A program made the translations under genes and the position numbers. A stretch of DNA of 64,000 nt from contig NC_021294.1 of assembly GCF_000402035.1 (NCBI RefSeq), positions 930,001 to 994,000 on the forward strand. The letters run 5' to 3'. The notes beneath the pieces were generated by a model. That model worked only from the letters and a program-made list of their open reading frames with translations, did no database searches and was not told where the DNA came from. Position 1 is the first letter of the stretch, and the number at the start of each line of letters is the position of its first letter. This stretch comes from Caballeronia insecticola. GTDB lineage: Bacteria > Pseudomonadota > Gammaproteobacteria > Burkholderiales > Burkholderiaceae. Positions 32,544-44,073 of this stretch are shown piece after piece.

Positions 32544-32735
32544 TCAAGGCTGACGCTGTCCATCCTTCTGCTGCGGCGTGGACTGATTCGGCTGCTTCTG
32601 GCCGCCCTGCTGATCCTGCTGCGGCTGTCCCGGTGACTTCTCTTGCTGGCCGGGCTGCCTGTTGGATTGATTCGACTGTTCCGATTGATTCGGCGTCGAC
32701 GGTTGGCTACCGGTTTGCTTCTGATTTCCGCTCAT
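32544..32735 (-). CDS. Small Gln/Pro/Ser-rich hydrophilic protein
   Basis: A 63-residue protein made almost only of Q, P, S, N, G and K (MSGNQKQTGSQPSTPNQSEQ at the start). It has no cysteine, no aromatic residue and no hydrophobic core, so it is likely disordered. An excellent ribosome site (AAGGAGG, spacing 5) and a good terminator argue that it is a real gene. It resembles small hydrophilic, hydrophilin-like stress proteins in composition only. Confidence 0.7.
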   Translation of the reverse strand: MSGNQKQTGSQPSTPNQSEQSNQSNRQPGQQEKSPGQPQQDQQGGQKQPNQSTPQQKDGQRQP

Positions 32736-32877
32736 GAGTTCCTCCTTGCAAGGTCATGAAGCCGCGGCTCTCGCCGCGCAATCCTATGCGCATTACGCGT
32801 ACCCGCTCGGCACGGCTCGCGAAGAGGAACATTGCTTGCTTGATCAAACAGCACCCGCTCAAACGAAGGAGACGGCA

Positions 32878-33045
32878 ATGGCACAGGAACCTCCCCTCAA
32901 TCCCGGCGATGAAGCCGATCCCGGTGTCCCCGGCACGGGCGAAGACCTATGCCCCGATTGCAACGGCTCCGGCAAGCGCGACAGCGCCGAGTGCGCAACG
33001 TGCGCCGGCACGGGCATGGTGACGCAAGGCATCGGCGGCGGCTGA
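32878..33045 (+). CDS. Mini zinc-finger protein with DnaJ-type CxxCxGxG repeats
   Basis: A 55-residue protein. The first half is acidic and proline-rich. The second half has [11 protein letters not shown] and [10 protein letters not shown], two CxxCxGxG repeats like one zinc-binding unit of DnaJ. GAAGGAG seven bases before the ATG at 32878 fixes the start; an in-frame extension to 32734 overlaps the divergent Q-rich gene. Likely binds one zinc; partners are unknown. Confidence 0.75.
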   Translation: MAQEPPLNPGDEADPGVPGTGEDLCPDCNGSGKRDSAECATCAGTGMVTQGIGGG

Positions 33046-33101
33046 TCGCTTCGATGTGCATGAATGGATGTCGTCGCCTTCATAATCGTCAGGAGCCACG
33101 C

Positions 33102-34421
33102 TTGAACATTCAGTCGAAGCATCTTGCGCGCGCAGGCGCCATCGCGCTGCTGCTGGCAAGCGGCGCTGCACTCGCCGACGATTACGCCCCGGGATTCGGC
33201 CCTAATCCGACGTTGCCCGCACCGCACAAATCGCTGATGCCGACGGTCAACATCGCGCGGGCCAAGCCGTGGAAGCAAGGCGAACAACCCGAGTCTCCGG
33301 CGGGCTTCAACGTGACCGCGTTTGCCTCGGGCCTCGAACATCCGCGCTGGCTCGCGACGCTGCCCAATGGCGATGTGCTCGTCGCCGAAAGCAACGCCCC
33401 GGAACCGCACGACGAAAACGCCGGCATCAAGGGCTTCGTGATGAAAAAGATGCAGAAGCGCGCGGGCGCTGGGGTGCCAAGCCCGGATCGTATCGTGCTG
33501 CTGCGCGATGCGGACGGCGACGGCATCGCGGAGACGCGCAGCGTGTTCATCGACGCACTGCATTCGCCCTTCGGCATGGCGCTCGTCGGCGATGATCTCT
33601 ACGTTGCCGACACCGATGCGGTCATGCGCTTCAAGTACGAACCCGGCGCGACGCAAATCACGACGCCCGGCGAAAAGTTCATGGACCTGCCCGCCGGTCC
33701 GATCAATCATCACTGGACCAAGAACATCATTGCGAGCCGCGACGGCAAGAAGCTGTACGTGTCCGTCGGCTCGAACAGCAACGTGGCCGAGAACGGTATC
33801 GACGCGGAGAACGGGCGCGCGGCGATCATGGAAGTGGACATCGAGACAAAGCAGTCGCGGCTCTTCGCAACGGGTCTGCGCAATCCGAACGGCATGTCGT
33901 GGCAGCCGCAAAGCGGCGCGCTCTGGACAGTTGTGAACGAGCGCGATGAACTCGGCAACGAACTCGTGCCCGACTATCTGACTTCGGTGAAAGACGGCGC
34001 TTTTTATGGCTGGCCCTACAGCTATTACGGTCAGCATGTCGACGACCGTGTAAAGCCGCAACGCGACGATCTCGTGCAAGCGGCCATTCCGCCCGACTAT
34101 GCACTCGGCGCACATACGGCCTCGCTCGGCCTCACGTTCTACGACGGCCAGGCGTTTCCCGAGCACTATCGAAACGGCGCGTTCATCGGTCAGCATGGCT
34201 CGTGGAATCGCAAGCCTAGAAGCGGCTACAAGGTCGTATTCGTGCCCTTCGATAACGGCAAGCCCGCAGGACCGCCGGAAGACATCCTGACAGGCTTCCT
34301 TTCGTCCGATGGTCATGCACGCGGCCGGCCCGTCGGCGTGGCCGTGGATCGCACGGGCGCGCTTCTCGTCGCCGACGATGTCGGCAATGCCGTGTGGCGG
34401 GTCGCGCCCGCCGCGAAGTAA
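33102..34421 (+). CDS. Secreted PQQ-type sugar dehydrogenase (sorbosone/GDH beta-propeller family), TTG start
   Basis: A 439-residue protein with a signal peptide ([23 protein letters not shown]). A six-bladed propeller of the soluble glucose/sorbosone dehydrogenase family follows: [46 protein letters not shown] and [14 protein letters not shown]. It probably oxidises an aldose or related sugar in the periplasm with PQQ. The best start is the TTG at 33102, with AGGAG six bases before it and the signal peptide directly after. An in-frame ATG at 33054 has no ribosome site. The unknown gene at 34422 begins on the next base after its stop. Use of PQQ is inferred from the family. Confidence 0.86.
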   Translation: MNIQSKHLARAGAIALLLASGAALADDYAPGFGPNPTLPAPHKSLMPTVNIARAKPWKQGEQPESPAGFNVTAFASGLEHPRWLATLPNGDVLVAESNAPEPHDENAGIKGFVMKKMQKRAGAGVPSPDRIVLLRDADGDGIAETRSVFIDALHSPFGMALVGDDLYVADTDAVMRFKYEPGATQITTPGEKFMDLPAGPINHHWTKNIIASRDGKKLYVSVGSNSNVAENGIDAENGRAAIMEVDIETKQSRLFATGLRNPNGMSWQPQSGALWTVVNERDELGNELVPDYLTSVKDGAFYGWPYSYYGQHVDDRVKPQRDDLVQAAIPPDYALGAHTASLGLTFYDGQAFPEHYRNGAFIGQHGSWNRKPRSGYKVVFVPFDNGKPAGPPEDILTGFLSSDGHARGRPVGVAVDRTGALLVADDVGNAVWRVAPAAK

Positions 34422-34916
34422 ATGGCCGCGCGCAAGCCTAAGCGCGGCCCACCGAGCCTCTTCGCGCTGGCGGAGCGGCAGATCGTTGGCTTATACGATG
34501 CCGGCGTGATGTCGCCCGCGGTGCTGCATCAAGTAGTCGCGGCGTTCGCGGAGAGCGGCATCGACTGGAACGAAAAAGGCGCACTGAAAACCGTGGACGG
34601 TCGCAGCGTGCAGGAAGCGGTCGTTATCGTCATGATGCCGGGGCGCGCGCTCAGAAGCGCGCAGAAGGACTTCATCTCGGTGGTCGAGCATCTGGCGGGC
34701 GCGCAGGCATCCGTTAAGAGCGACGTCGAAGAAGAGACAGAAGCAGAGAGCAACGAAGAAGACGAAGACTTGCTGAACCAGCTCGGCGGCAATAGTTCGC
34801 GTTCGAATTCGCGGGCCGTCAAGAAGCGCGCGCCGGACGAGCCGAAAGAAGCGAAGCGCGCCGCGTTCAATCCGCTGGTCGGTGCGCGCGCGTTGCCGGG
34901 AAACGCGAAGCGTTGA
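34422..34916 (+). CDS. Hypothetical protein coupled to the sugar dehydrogenase
   Basis: A 164-residue cytoplasmic protein I do not recognise. The N-terminal 85 residues look folded (FALAERQIVGLYDAGVMSP, VVAAFAESGIDWNEKGALKT). Then comes a highly acidic stretch (DVEEETEAESNEEDEDLL, about residues 100-118) and a basic tail ending NAKR. Its ATG is the base after the preceding TAA, so it must be translated by coupling. That link to a secreted dehydrogenase is unexplained. It meets the sensor kinase gene tail to tail with a 7-bp gap. Confidence 0.7.
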   Translation: MAARKPKRGPPSLFALAERQIVGLYDAGVMSPAVLHQVVAAFAESGIDWNEKGALKTVDGRSVQEAVVIVMMPGRALRSAQKDFISVVEHLAGAQASVKSDVEEETEAESNEEDEDLLNQLGGNSSRSNSRAVKKRAPDEPKEAKRAAFNPLVGARALPGNAKR

Positions 34917-34923
34917 TGCGCGT

Positions 34924-37137
34924 TCAGTGCGGCACGCCCGGCGCGATGAGGTCGACGAGATCGTCCATGTCGAATGGCTTGGCAAGGATCGGCACGCCGA
35001 GATGCTTCGCGCGTTCGAGTTCATCGGCGTAACCCGTCATCAGCACGAGTCGTTGTGACGGCAGGCGCTTCAGTATCTGCTCCGCCAGATCGATGCCGTT
35101 CATGCGGCCCGGCATCTGCACATCGGTGAGCACGAGATCGAAGCCATAGCCTTCGCCGAGCAGCGCGAACGCGGCATCCGCGCTTGTTTCGTGATGCACC
35201 GCGCAGCCGAATACTTCGAGCACGGCCACGACGCCCGCCGCGACATCCGCGTTGTCTTCTACCAGCAGCACCGACATGCCGCGCAACGGCTGCTCGCCAT
35301 TGCCGATTGCGTGCGCCGTTTGCAGCGTCGGCGCGAGCGGTTGCGTGACGGGCTCGGGCGGCGCGCAAACCTTCGGCGTTTCACGCACCGGCCGATGTTG
35401 ACGCGGCAGGTAAAGACGAACGGTCGTGCCCGCGCCCGCCACACTCGTGATGCGCGCGGTGCCGCCTGCCTGTTCGCACGCGGCCAGCACTTGCGTGAGA
35501 CCGAGGCCCGTGCCCGCGCCCTGTTCCTTGGTCGTGAAGAGCGGCTCGAATGCACGTCGCAAGGTTTGTTCGTTCATGCCCTCGCCATTGTCGGTCACGG
35601 AGATGAGCACGTACTCGCCATCGGGGATATCGGTTTCCGCGCCGCGCACGCGCGCATTGCGGCAACGGATCACGACGCGGCCGCCATACGGCATCGCCTC
35701 GCTCGCATTCACCGCGATATTCACGAGCGCGAGTTCCAGTTCGACGGGATCAGCCATCACGCGCCATAAATCGGGCGACAGTTCGAGCGTCATCGACACG
35801 GAAGGACGCACCGATGTTTTCAACAATTCGAGCACGCTGCGCAACCACACGGCGGGATCGATCGATTCCTGTTTGAGCGGCTGCTTGCGCGCCACGCTCA
35901 TCAAACGCCGCGCAAGCGCTTCGGCGCCGGCGGTCGCGCGCTCCACCGCGAGCACTTCGCTTTCGACGCCGTTGAAGCGCTTGCGGCGCGCCAGTTCCAT
36001 GTTCGATGCCACGACCATCAGCAGATTGTTGAAGTCGTGTGCAACGTTCGCGACAAGATTGCCCAGCGCGCCCATGCGGCGCAAATGACGGCTCGATGCC
36101 TCGACGGAAAGACGCGTCGCGACTTCGGCCTGCCAGCGTTCCCACGCGGCCTGCTCGGCGTTGAGGCGGCGAATCGAGAAGGCGATCAGCAGCCACACGG
36201 CGATGCACGGCATCAGCGCAATTGCTGCAGCCATCGCGAGATTGCCGCGCCAGCGCGTGTAAATGGCGGATACCGCATAGCCTGTCGAGACATAGAGCGG
36301 ATAGTCGCCCACGCGGCGAAATGCGAGCAATCGCTCGACATGATCGATGCTCGAACTCATCCGCATGCGGCCGTAGAGTTCATTGTTCCGGAATGCGTTG
36401 GTAAAGGGCGTGTTCGTTGCAACCTGCGCGTTGTCCTTGCTGGCGGGATAACGCGCGAGCGCGCCGCCATCACGCCGATAAAGCCCGATGACGACCGCGC
36501 GATCGCCCGCTGCAAGCTCGCGATAGAAGTCGACGAAATAGCCGCGCTTCAACGCAATCGACACGACGCCGAGAAACTGCCCTTCGCGGCCGATGCGGCC
36601 CATCGTCGTTGTGAAAACGTCGGAGCGTGCCACCTTGCCACGCAGAGGCAACGAAAAGTAGGTGACGGGGGCGACCGCGCGCGCGGACTGAAAGTCGTCG
36701 CGCTCGGAAATCGTTACGGGCGGCGCCGGATAGTAGCGGCTGTTCGCGAGCAACCCGCCGCCTTCGCCGAACACGGAAATCGCGGCGATCTGCGCGAGCG
36801 TGCTGTCCATGTCCTCGAGCGTGCGGTGCAGCGCTTCTTCGCGATTGCGGATGGCGCTGTCGTCGCTGTCGCCGAGCATGTCGCCGATACGCATCTCCAG
36901 CTGTTGATTCAGGTCGATGACCTTGAGCGCGTGCTCATCCACCACGCGCGTGAGACGCTCGGTCAGTTCATCCGCATCGGCGAAACGGCGCTGCAGATCG
37001 TAGTAACCGTAGATGCAAAGGCATGCGAGCGGAATGACGATCGACGCCGCCAGCACGAGCAGCAGCATCTTTCGCATCGAGGCGAAATTGCGCGCGGGCA
37101 ACGGCAGATCGAATGTCGCGGTCTCGGTGGAGTCCAA
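34924..37137 (-). CDS. Hybrid sensor histidine kinase with receiver domain
   Basis: A 737-residue membrane kinase. A transmembrane helix at about 24-44, a periplasmic PDC/Cache-like sensor at about 45-285 and a second helix at 297-318 are followed by a HisKA-type domain with phospho-acceptor His367 (NVAHDFNNLL, the HDFNN variety). The HATPase domain spans about 480-585 (GEGMNEQTLRRAFEPLFTTK). The C-terminal receiver holds Asp672 (VLTDVQMPG) and K720 (AKPFD). With no separate output regulator beside it, it probably phosphorylates another protein. It is convergent with the unknown gene at 34422 and downstream of amt on the same strand. Confidence 0.92.
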   Translation of the reverse strand: MDSTETATFDLPLPARNFASMRKMLLLVLAASIVIPLACLCIYGYYDLQRRFADADELTERLTRVVDEHALKVIDLNQQLEMRIGDMLGDSDDSAIRNREEALHRTLEDMDSTLAQIAAISVFGEGGGLLANSRYYPAPPVTISERDDFQSARAVAPVTYFSLPLRGKVARSDVFTTTMGRIGREGQFLGVVSIALKRGYFVDFYRELAAGDRAVVIGLYRRDGGALARYPASKDNAQVATNTPFTNAFRNNELYGRMRMSSSIDHVERLLAFRRVGDYPLYVSTGYAVSAIYTRWRGNLAMAAAIALMPCIAVWLLIAFSIRRLNAEQAAWERWQAEVATRLSVEASSRHLRRMGALGNLVANVAHDFNNLLMVVASNMELARRKRFNGVESEVLAVERATAGAEALARRLMSVARKQPLKQESIDPAVWLRSVLELLKTSVRPSVSMTLELSPDLWRVMADPVELELALVNIAVNASEAMPYGGRVVIRCRNARVRGAETDIPDGEYVLISVTDNGEGMNEQTLRRAFEPLFTTKEQGAGTGLGLTQVLAACEQAGGTARITSVAGAGTTVRLYLPRQHRPVRETPKVCAPPEPVTQPLAPTLQTAHAIGNGEQPLRGMSVLLVEDNADVAAGVVAVLEVFGCAVHHETSADAAFALLGEGYGFDLVLTDVQMPGRMNGIDLAEQILKRLPSQRLVLMTGYADELERAKHLGVPILAKPFDMDDLVDLIAPGVPH

Positions 37138-37263
37138 GCGTCGCGCCTCCGGGGATGTCGACCGGCATATCGTAACCGCTGCGGGCAGCGTGACGTGTGC
37201 CGGATCGATAATCGTCGTTCTTTCTTCAGACGTAGCGAAGCGCGTGCCTGCCCCGCCCCGGCG

Positions 37264-38466
37264 TTACCCTGCCATCTCCCGGTCCGGCGTGGCCGATATG
37301 CGATGAATCGCGAGATCCGCGCCATTGAACTCTTCCTCGCGATCGAGCCGCAGTCCCACGGTCAGCTTGATCGCGCCATACACCGCCGCGCCCCCGGCAA
37401 GCGCCAGCACGACGGCGCCCGCCGTGCCCAGCCATTGCGACCAGACCGACACGCCGCCGATCCCGCCGAACGCCTTCTGCCCGAACACGCCCGCCGCAAT
37501 GCCGCCCCACGCGCCGCACATGCCGTGCAAGGGCCACACGCCCAACACGTCGTCGATGCGCCAGCGGTTCTGCGCGCACGTGAACATCTGAACGAACAAC
37601 ACGCCCGCCACCGCGCCGACAATCAACGCGCCAAGCGGATGCATCAGGTCCGAGCCCGCGCATACCGCGACGAGGCCCGCCAGCGGCCCGTTATACGTGA
37701 AGCCCGGATCGTTGCGGCCCGCGAACCATGCAGCGAGCGTGCCGCCGACCATCGCCATCAGCGAGTTCACGGCGACGAGTCCGCTGATCTTGTCGATGGT
37801 CTGCGCGCTCATCACATTGAAGCCGAACCAGCCGACCGCGAGCACCCACGCGCCCAGCGCGAGAAACGGAATGCTCGATGGCGGATGCGCCGCGATACGC
37901 CCGTCCTTGTGATAACGGCCATGACGCGGCCCGAGCAACAGCACGGCGGGCAGCGCGACCCATCCGCCGAACGCATGCACGACGACCGATCCGGCGAAGT
38001 CATGAAACGGCGCGCCGAAGGTTTGCGCGAGCCACGCCTGAATGCCGAAGCGCTCGTTCCACGCAACGCCTTCGAGCAGCGGATAAATGAAGCCGACGAT
38101 CACGGCCGTCGCGAACAGTTGCGGATTGAACTTGGAGCGCTCGGCAATGCCGCCCGATACGATCGCCGGAATGGCCGCCGCGAACGTCAGCAGGAAGAAG
38201 AAGCGCACGAGCGCGTAACCGTTGTGCTCGGCGAGGATATCGGCGCTGTGCATGAACTGCACGCCATACGCGATGTTGTAGCCAATGAAGAAGTACGCGA
38301 GCGTCGACACCGCGAAGTCGACCAGAATCTTCACGAGCGCGTTCACCTGATTCTCGCGGCGCACGGTGCCGAGTTCGAGGAACGCGAAACCCGCGTGCAT
38401 GGCGAGCACCATCGCGGCGCCCAGCAGCAGAAAAAGAGTGTTGGTGCCGGATTGGAGTGCCTGCAT
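37264..38466 (-). CDS. amt: Ammonium transporter Amt
   Basis: A 400-residue Amt/MEP/Rh channel with about eleven membrane helices for uptake of ammonium. The twin pore histidines lie in FAGSVVVHAFGGW and WPLHGMCGAWGG. The start is taken at 38466 (MQALQSGTNTLFL), which gives the usual extracellular N-terminus. Longer frames add arginine-rich residues. No glnK is next to it. A near-consensus sigma-54 promoter 36 bp upstream and NtrC-type half-sites further up point to nitrogen control. Confidence 0.92.
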   Translation of the reverse strand: MQALQSGTNTLFLLLGAAMVLAMHAGFAFLELGTVRRENQVNALVKILVDFAVSTLAYFFIGYNIAYGVQFMHSADILAEHNGYALVRFFFLLTFAAAIPAIVSGGIAERSKFNPQLFATAVIVGFIYPLLEGVAWNERFGIQAWLAQTFGAPFHDFAGSVVVHAFGGWVALPAVLLLGPRHGRYHKDGRIAAHPPSSIPFLALGAWVLAVGWFGFNVMSAQTIDKISGLVAVNSLMAMVGGTLAAWFAGRNDPGFTYNGPLAGLVAVCAGSDLMHPLGALIVGAVAGVLFVQMFTCAQNRWRIDDVLGVWPLHGMCGAWGGIAAGVFGQKAFGGIGGVSVWSQWLGTAGAVVLALAGGAAVYGAIKLTVGLRLDREEEFNGADLAIHRISATPDREMAG

Positions 38467-38501
38467 GTTCGAGCGGTCGAGTCGTAAAAGGCGCACCTTT
38501 T

Positions 38502-38517
38502 TGCAAGTTCCGGGCCA
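38502..38517 (-). promoter_or_regulatory. Sigma-54 promoter of amt
   Basis: On the minus strand TGGCCCG-GAAC-TTGCA matches the sigma-54 consensus TGGCACG-N4-TTGCW with one mismatch and exact GG/GC spacing. It lies 36-51 bp upstream of the amt start. Confidence 0.8.
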
Positions 38518-38574
38518 ACCTGGCGCATGCGGCATCGAAACGGTGCGGATGTGCGGCTGCAGCAGGAATAACGT

Positions 38575-38654
38575 GGTGCAACGCTCCCGGAAATCGATCA
38601 TCGCTACTCGATCCATGTTGGTGCAATGCCCCGAATCGCTGCATCGCGTGCACC
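38575..38654 (-). promoter_or_regulatory. NtrC-type half-sites upstream of amt
   Basis: Three perfect TGCACC/GGTGCA half-sites lie at 38575-38580, 38620-38625 and 38649-38654, 60-140 bp above the sigma-54 promoter. The middle one reads TGCACC-AACAT-GGATCG, one good half of the consensus TGCACC-N5-GGTGCA. The position fits an enhancer. Confidence 0.55.
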
Positions 38655-38807
38655 GCTTTCGGGCCAAATATTTCATTCTGCAAGCGGTTTGAAGCAACTT
38701 CGCAAGCGCATAAGGGCCTGCACCCGCGCGCCATGCGGCGAGTATCCTGAAGAGACTGTCGGCGTGAAGGCGTGAAAGCACAAACGGCAGTTGAAAGGAC
38801 ACGCAAC

Positions 38808-39454
38808 ATGGACATGACGTTCGATAACCGAAGGCACGCTGGCCGTCAGCTCGCCCGGCACTTGCTGAACTATGCGAAGCGCGACGACGTCATCGTGCTC
38901 GCGCTGCCGCGTGGCGGCGTGCCTGTCGCGTATGAAGTAGCGCGTGCGATCGGCGCGCGTCTCGATGTACTCGTCGTGCGCAAGCTCGGCGTGCCCGTGC
39001 AGCCCGAACTGGCGATGGGCGCGATCGCATCGGGCGATACGTTTTTTCTCGATGAGCGCATCGTCGAATATGCGGGCGTTGGCAAAGAAGAACTCGAACG
39101 TGTGATCGCCCGCGAGCGCATCGAACTCGCGCGGCGCGAGCAACTCTATCGTGGCGCGCAGCCGCCGCTCGACGTGGAAGGTCGTATCGCGATCATCGTC
39201 GATGACGGCATGGCGACCGGTGCAACGATGAAAGCCGCCGCGATGTCGCTGCGTCATGCGCATCCCGCGAAGATCATCGCGGCATTGCCCGTGGCGCCGC
39301 TCGAGTCGGATGCGCGCGTGGAAGAGATCGTCGACGAGTTCGTCTGCGTGATGCGGCCGCGCCATTACTTCGGCGTCGGCCAGTTCTATGCCGACTTCGA
39401 GCAAACCAGCGACGACGAAGTACGCGCCCTGCTCGACGCCGCGCGCAACAGCGT

Positions 39455-39458
<4 letters not shown>
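38808..39458 (+). CDS. Phosphoribosyltransferase-family protein
   Basis: A 216-residue type I PRTase fold protein. The PRPP loop is AIIVDDGMATGATMKAA at about residues 125-141, and the N-terminal ALPRGGVPVAYEVARAIG is typical of the predicted phosphoribosyltransferases found with stress and erythromycin-esterase-like genes. AAGGA eight bases upstream fixes 38808. Substrate unknown. Its stop overlaps the stop of the convergent E1 gene (CTAA). Confidence 0.88.
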
Positions 39459-42169
<2,711 letters not shown>

Positions 42170-42255
42170 GGCGCGACTCCGCTAAGGCTTTAAGGAATAG
42201 GTTCAAGCATATCCATGGATGCGCAGAATGTGCGTCTCATTTGGCCACTTGCGCG

Positions 42256-42266
42256 CTATGCGATAG
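42256..42266. promoter_or_regulatory. Inverted repeat in the E1-Lrp gap
   Basis: CTAT-GCG-ATAG is a perfect inverted repeat in the 141-bp divergent gap, beside an AT-rich patch (42268-42310). It is a possible Lrp-type site for both genes. Confidence 0.35.
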
Positions 42267-42310
42267 TGTATTTATTCTTTAAAAACGCCTAAAACCGGAA
42301 TCTTTAGACT

Positions 42311-42841
42311 ATGACCGCACATGCCAGGCAGCGCCTCGACCGTACCGACATCGGCATCCTGAACCAGTTGCAGCAGAACGCGCGCATCACCAATGCGGAA
42401 CTGGCGCGCGCGGTCAATCTTTCGCCAACGCCTTGCTTCAATCGCGTTCGCGCGCTAGAGAAGGCCGGGTTGTTCAAGCAGCACGTCACGCTGCTCAATC
42501 CTGAAGCGCTTGGCTTAAGCATCAACGTCTTTATTCAGGTCAGTCTGGAAAAGCAGATCAAGGACGCGCTCGCGCGCTTCGAGCAAGCGATCAGCGAGCG
42601 CCCTGAAGTCATGGAGTGTTATCTGATGACAGGCGACGCCGATTACTTATTGCGTGTCGTGCTGCCCGATGTCGCCGCGCTCGAACGCTTCATTCTCGAA
42701 CGTCTGACCAAGATGCCGGGCGTCTCAAACATTCGTTCGAGCTTTGCGCTCAAGCAGGTTCGCTATAAGACCGCACTGCCCTTGCCCGCTTCGGGACTCA
42801 CGCTTCCGGATCAAAACGCGGATGAAGCGGAATGGACCTAA
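42311..42841 (+). CDS. Lrp/AsnC-family regulator divergent from the E1 gene
   Basis: A 176-residue Lrp protein: helix-turn-helix at about 15-60 ([20 protein letters not shown]) and RAM domain at 70-160 ([20 protein letters not shown]). It has a short unstructured C-terminal tail. Its position makes it the likely activator of the lone E1 gene, as MdeR is for mdeAB. The ligand is probably an amino acid. Confidence 0.9.
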   Translation: MTAHARQRLDRTDIGILNQLQQNARITNAELARAVNLSPTPCFNRVRALEKAGLFKQHVTLLNPEALGLSINVFIQVSLEKQIKDALARFEQAISERPEVMECYLMTGDADYLLRVVLPDVAALERFILERLTKMPGVSNIRSSFALKQVRYKTALPLPASGLTLPDQNADEAEWT

Positions 42842-42999
42842 CCGCTAAACCAAGGTGGTCGAATCTTCCGACTAAACGTTAAACACGCGCGTAATTCTTG
42901 CGATGATGCAGCGCGTCGCCTATAACACGTCAGGCCACACGGCATGTTTTCCCGTTTTAACGCGTTCCTCCGACGAAGCGCCATTCAAGCGAGAAAGAC

Positions 43000-43812
43000 A
43001 TGAACCTCGATACCGTACGTGTTTTCATCATGACGCGCGGCGTCGATTTCGGCATCACCGTGATCAGCGCAATCGCGATGTGGGTCATCGGGCGCTGGCT
43101 CATCGGTCTCGTCATCGGCGGCATGCGCAAGCTGCTCGGGCGCAATGGCCGCGTCGATCCAACGCTCGCGCATTATCTCGGCTCGATCGTCGGCGTCATT
43201 CTCAATCTGTTGCTCGTCCTCGCGATTCTGCAGATCTTTGGCGTGCAGACCACGTCATTTGCCGCGCTACTCGCGGGTCTCGGTCTCGCTATCGGCACTG
43301 CGTGGGGCGGCCTGCTCGCGCATTTCGCAGCGGGCGTATTCATGCAGGTGCTGCGGCCCTTCAAGGTCGGCGACTTCGTGACGGCGGGCGGCGTGACCGG
43401 CACCGTCACCGAACTCGGCCTGTTCGGCACGACGATCACGACGCCCGACAACGTCGCGGCCATCATCGGCAACAACAAAATCTTCTCCGACATCATCTGG
43501 AATTTCAGCTTGCTGCCGCATCGGCGCGTTGAACTGACGGCGAAGATCGCCAATGGGGTCGATCCGCTCGACGCCATCGCGCGGCTCAAGGAAGCCGTCG
43601 CGAAGATACCGAACGTGGCGACGGCTCCCGCGCCGGATATCGAAGTGCTCTCTTTCACGCCCGAAGGACCGCTGCTGTGCGTGCGGCCTTATACGAATAC
43701 AAACGACTACTGGCAAGTCTATTTCGACACCAATCGCGCGATCATCGAAACCTTCAGGCAAGCCGGTTATCCGACGCCGGAAACGCCGGTCGTGCGCCGC
43801 GTCGTCAACTGA
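43000..43812 (+). CDS. MscS-family mechanosensitive channel
   Basis: A 270-residue small-conductance channel with three N-terminal membrane helices. The pore helix is LLAGLGLAIGTAWGGLLAHFAAG, of the usual Gly/Ala type, followed by the beta domain (RPFKVGDFVTAGGVTGTVTE) and the C-terminal alpha/beta domain. Length is close to E. coli MscS (286). It releases solutes on osmotic downshift, fitting a genome that handles ectoines, though the two loci are not linked. Confidence 0.92.
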   Translation: MNLDTVRVFIMTRGVDFGITVISAIAMWVIGRWLIGLVIGGMRKLLGRNGRVDPTLAHYLGSIVGVILNLLLVLAILQIFGVQTTSFAALLAGLGLAIGTAWGGLLAHFAAGVFMQVLRPFKVGDFVTAGGVTGTVTELGLFGTTITTPDNVAAIIGNNKIFSDIIWNFSLLPHRRVELTAKIANGVDPLDAIARLKEAVAKIPNVATAPAPDIEVLSFTPEGPLLCVRPYTNTNDYWQVYFDTNRAIIETFRQAGYPTPETPVVRRVVN

Positions 43813-43895
43813 ATTTCCGCGTCGCACGCTGAACTAGAATGGGTAGAGCCGTCGCGTTTCGCGCCGGTCAGACGGTCGCGTCGCGGGAGGATGTC

Positions 43896-44060
43896 ATGCC
43901 GACTTATCAATACCGTTGTCAGGATTGCGGCGAGAGCTTCGAGCATGCGGAGCACGTCGCCGAGCATGCGACGGTGCAGCTCAAGTGTCCCAAATGCGGC
44001 AGCGAGAAAATCGCGCACGCGCCGGCGCCGTTCGTCGCGAAGACATCGAAGAAAAGTTGA
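43896..44060 (+). CDS. FmdB-type zinc ribbon protein
   Basis: A 54-residue protein. MPTYQYRCQDCGESFEH and CPKCGSEKI give a four-cysteine zinc ribbon of the FmdB/CxxC_CXXC_SSSS family. A GGGAGG five bases before the ATG at 43896 fixes the start. It is a putative regulatory or adaptor protein of unknown partner. Confidence 0.87.
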   Translation: MPTYQYRCQDCGESFEHAEHVAEHATVQLKCPKCGSEKIAHAPAPFVAKTSKKS

Positions 44061-44073
44061 GCGTCCGCGCGCT

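Larger units (their letters stand above)
38467..38807. other. 341-bp divergent control region between amt and the phosphoribosyltransferase gene
   Basis: It holds the sigma-54 promoter and NtrC half-sites of amt. The right-hand 120 bp must contain the promoter of the plus-strand gene, but I see no clear -35/-10 pair. No coding sequence is supported. Confidence 0.7.

Noticed and set aside
36037..38487. 816-codon plus-strand ORF opposite the sensor kinase and amt
   Set aside because: It is antisense to two genes with clear domains, its product is Arg/His-rich with no domain, and it reflects GC-rich codon bias.
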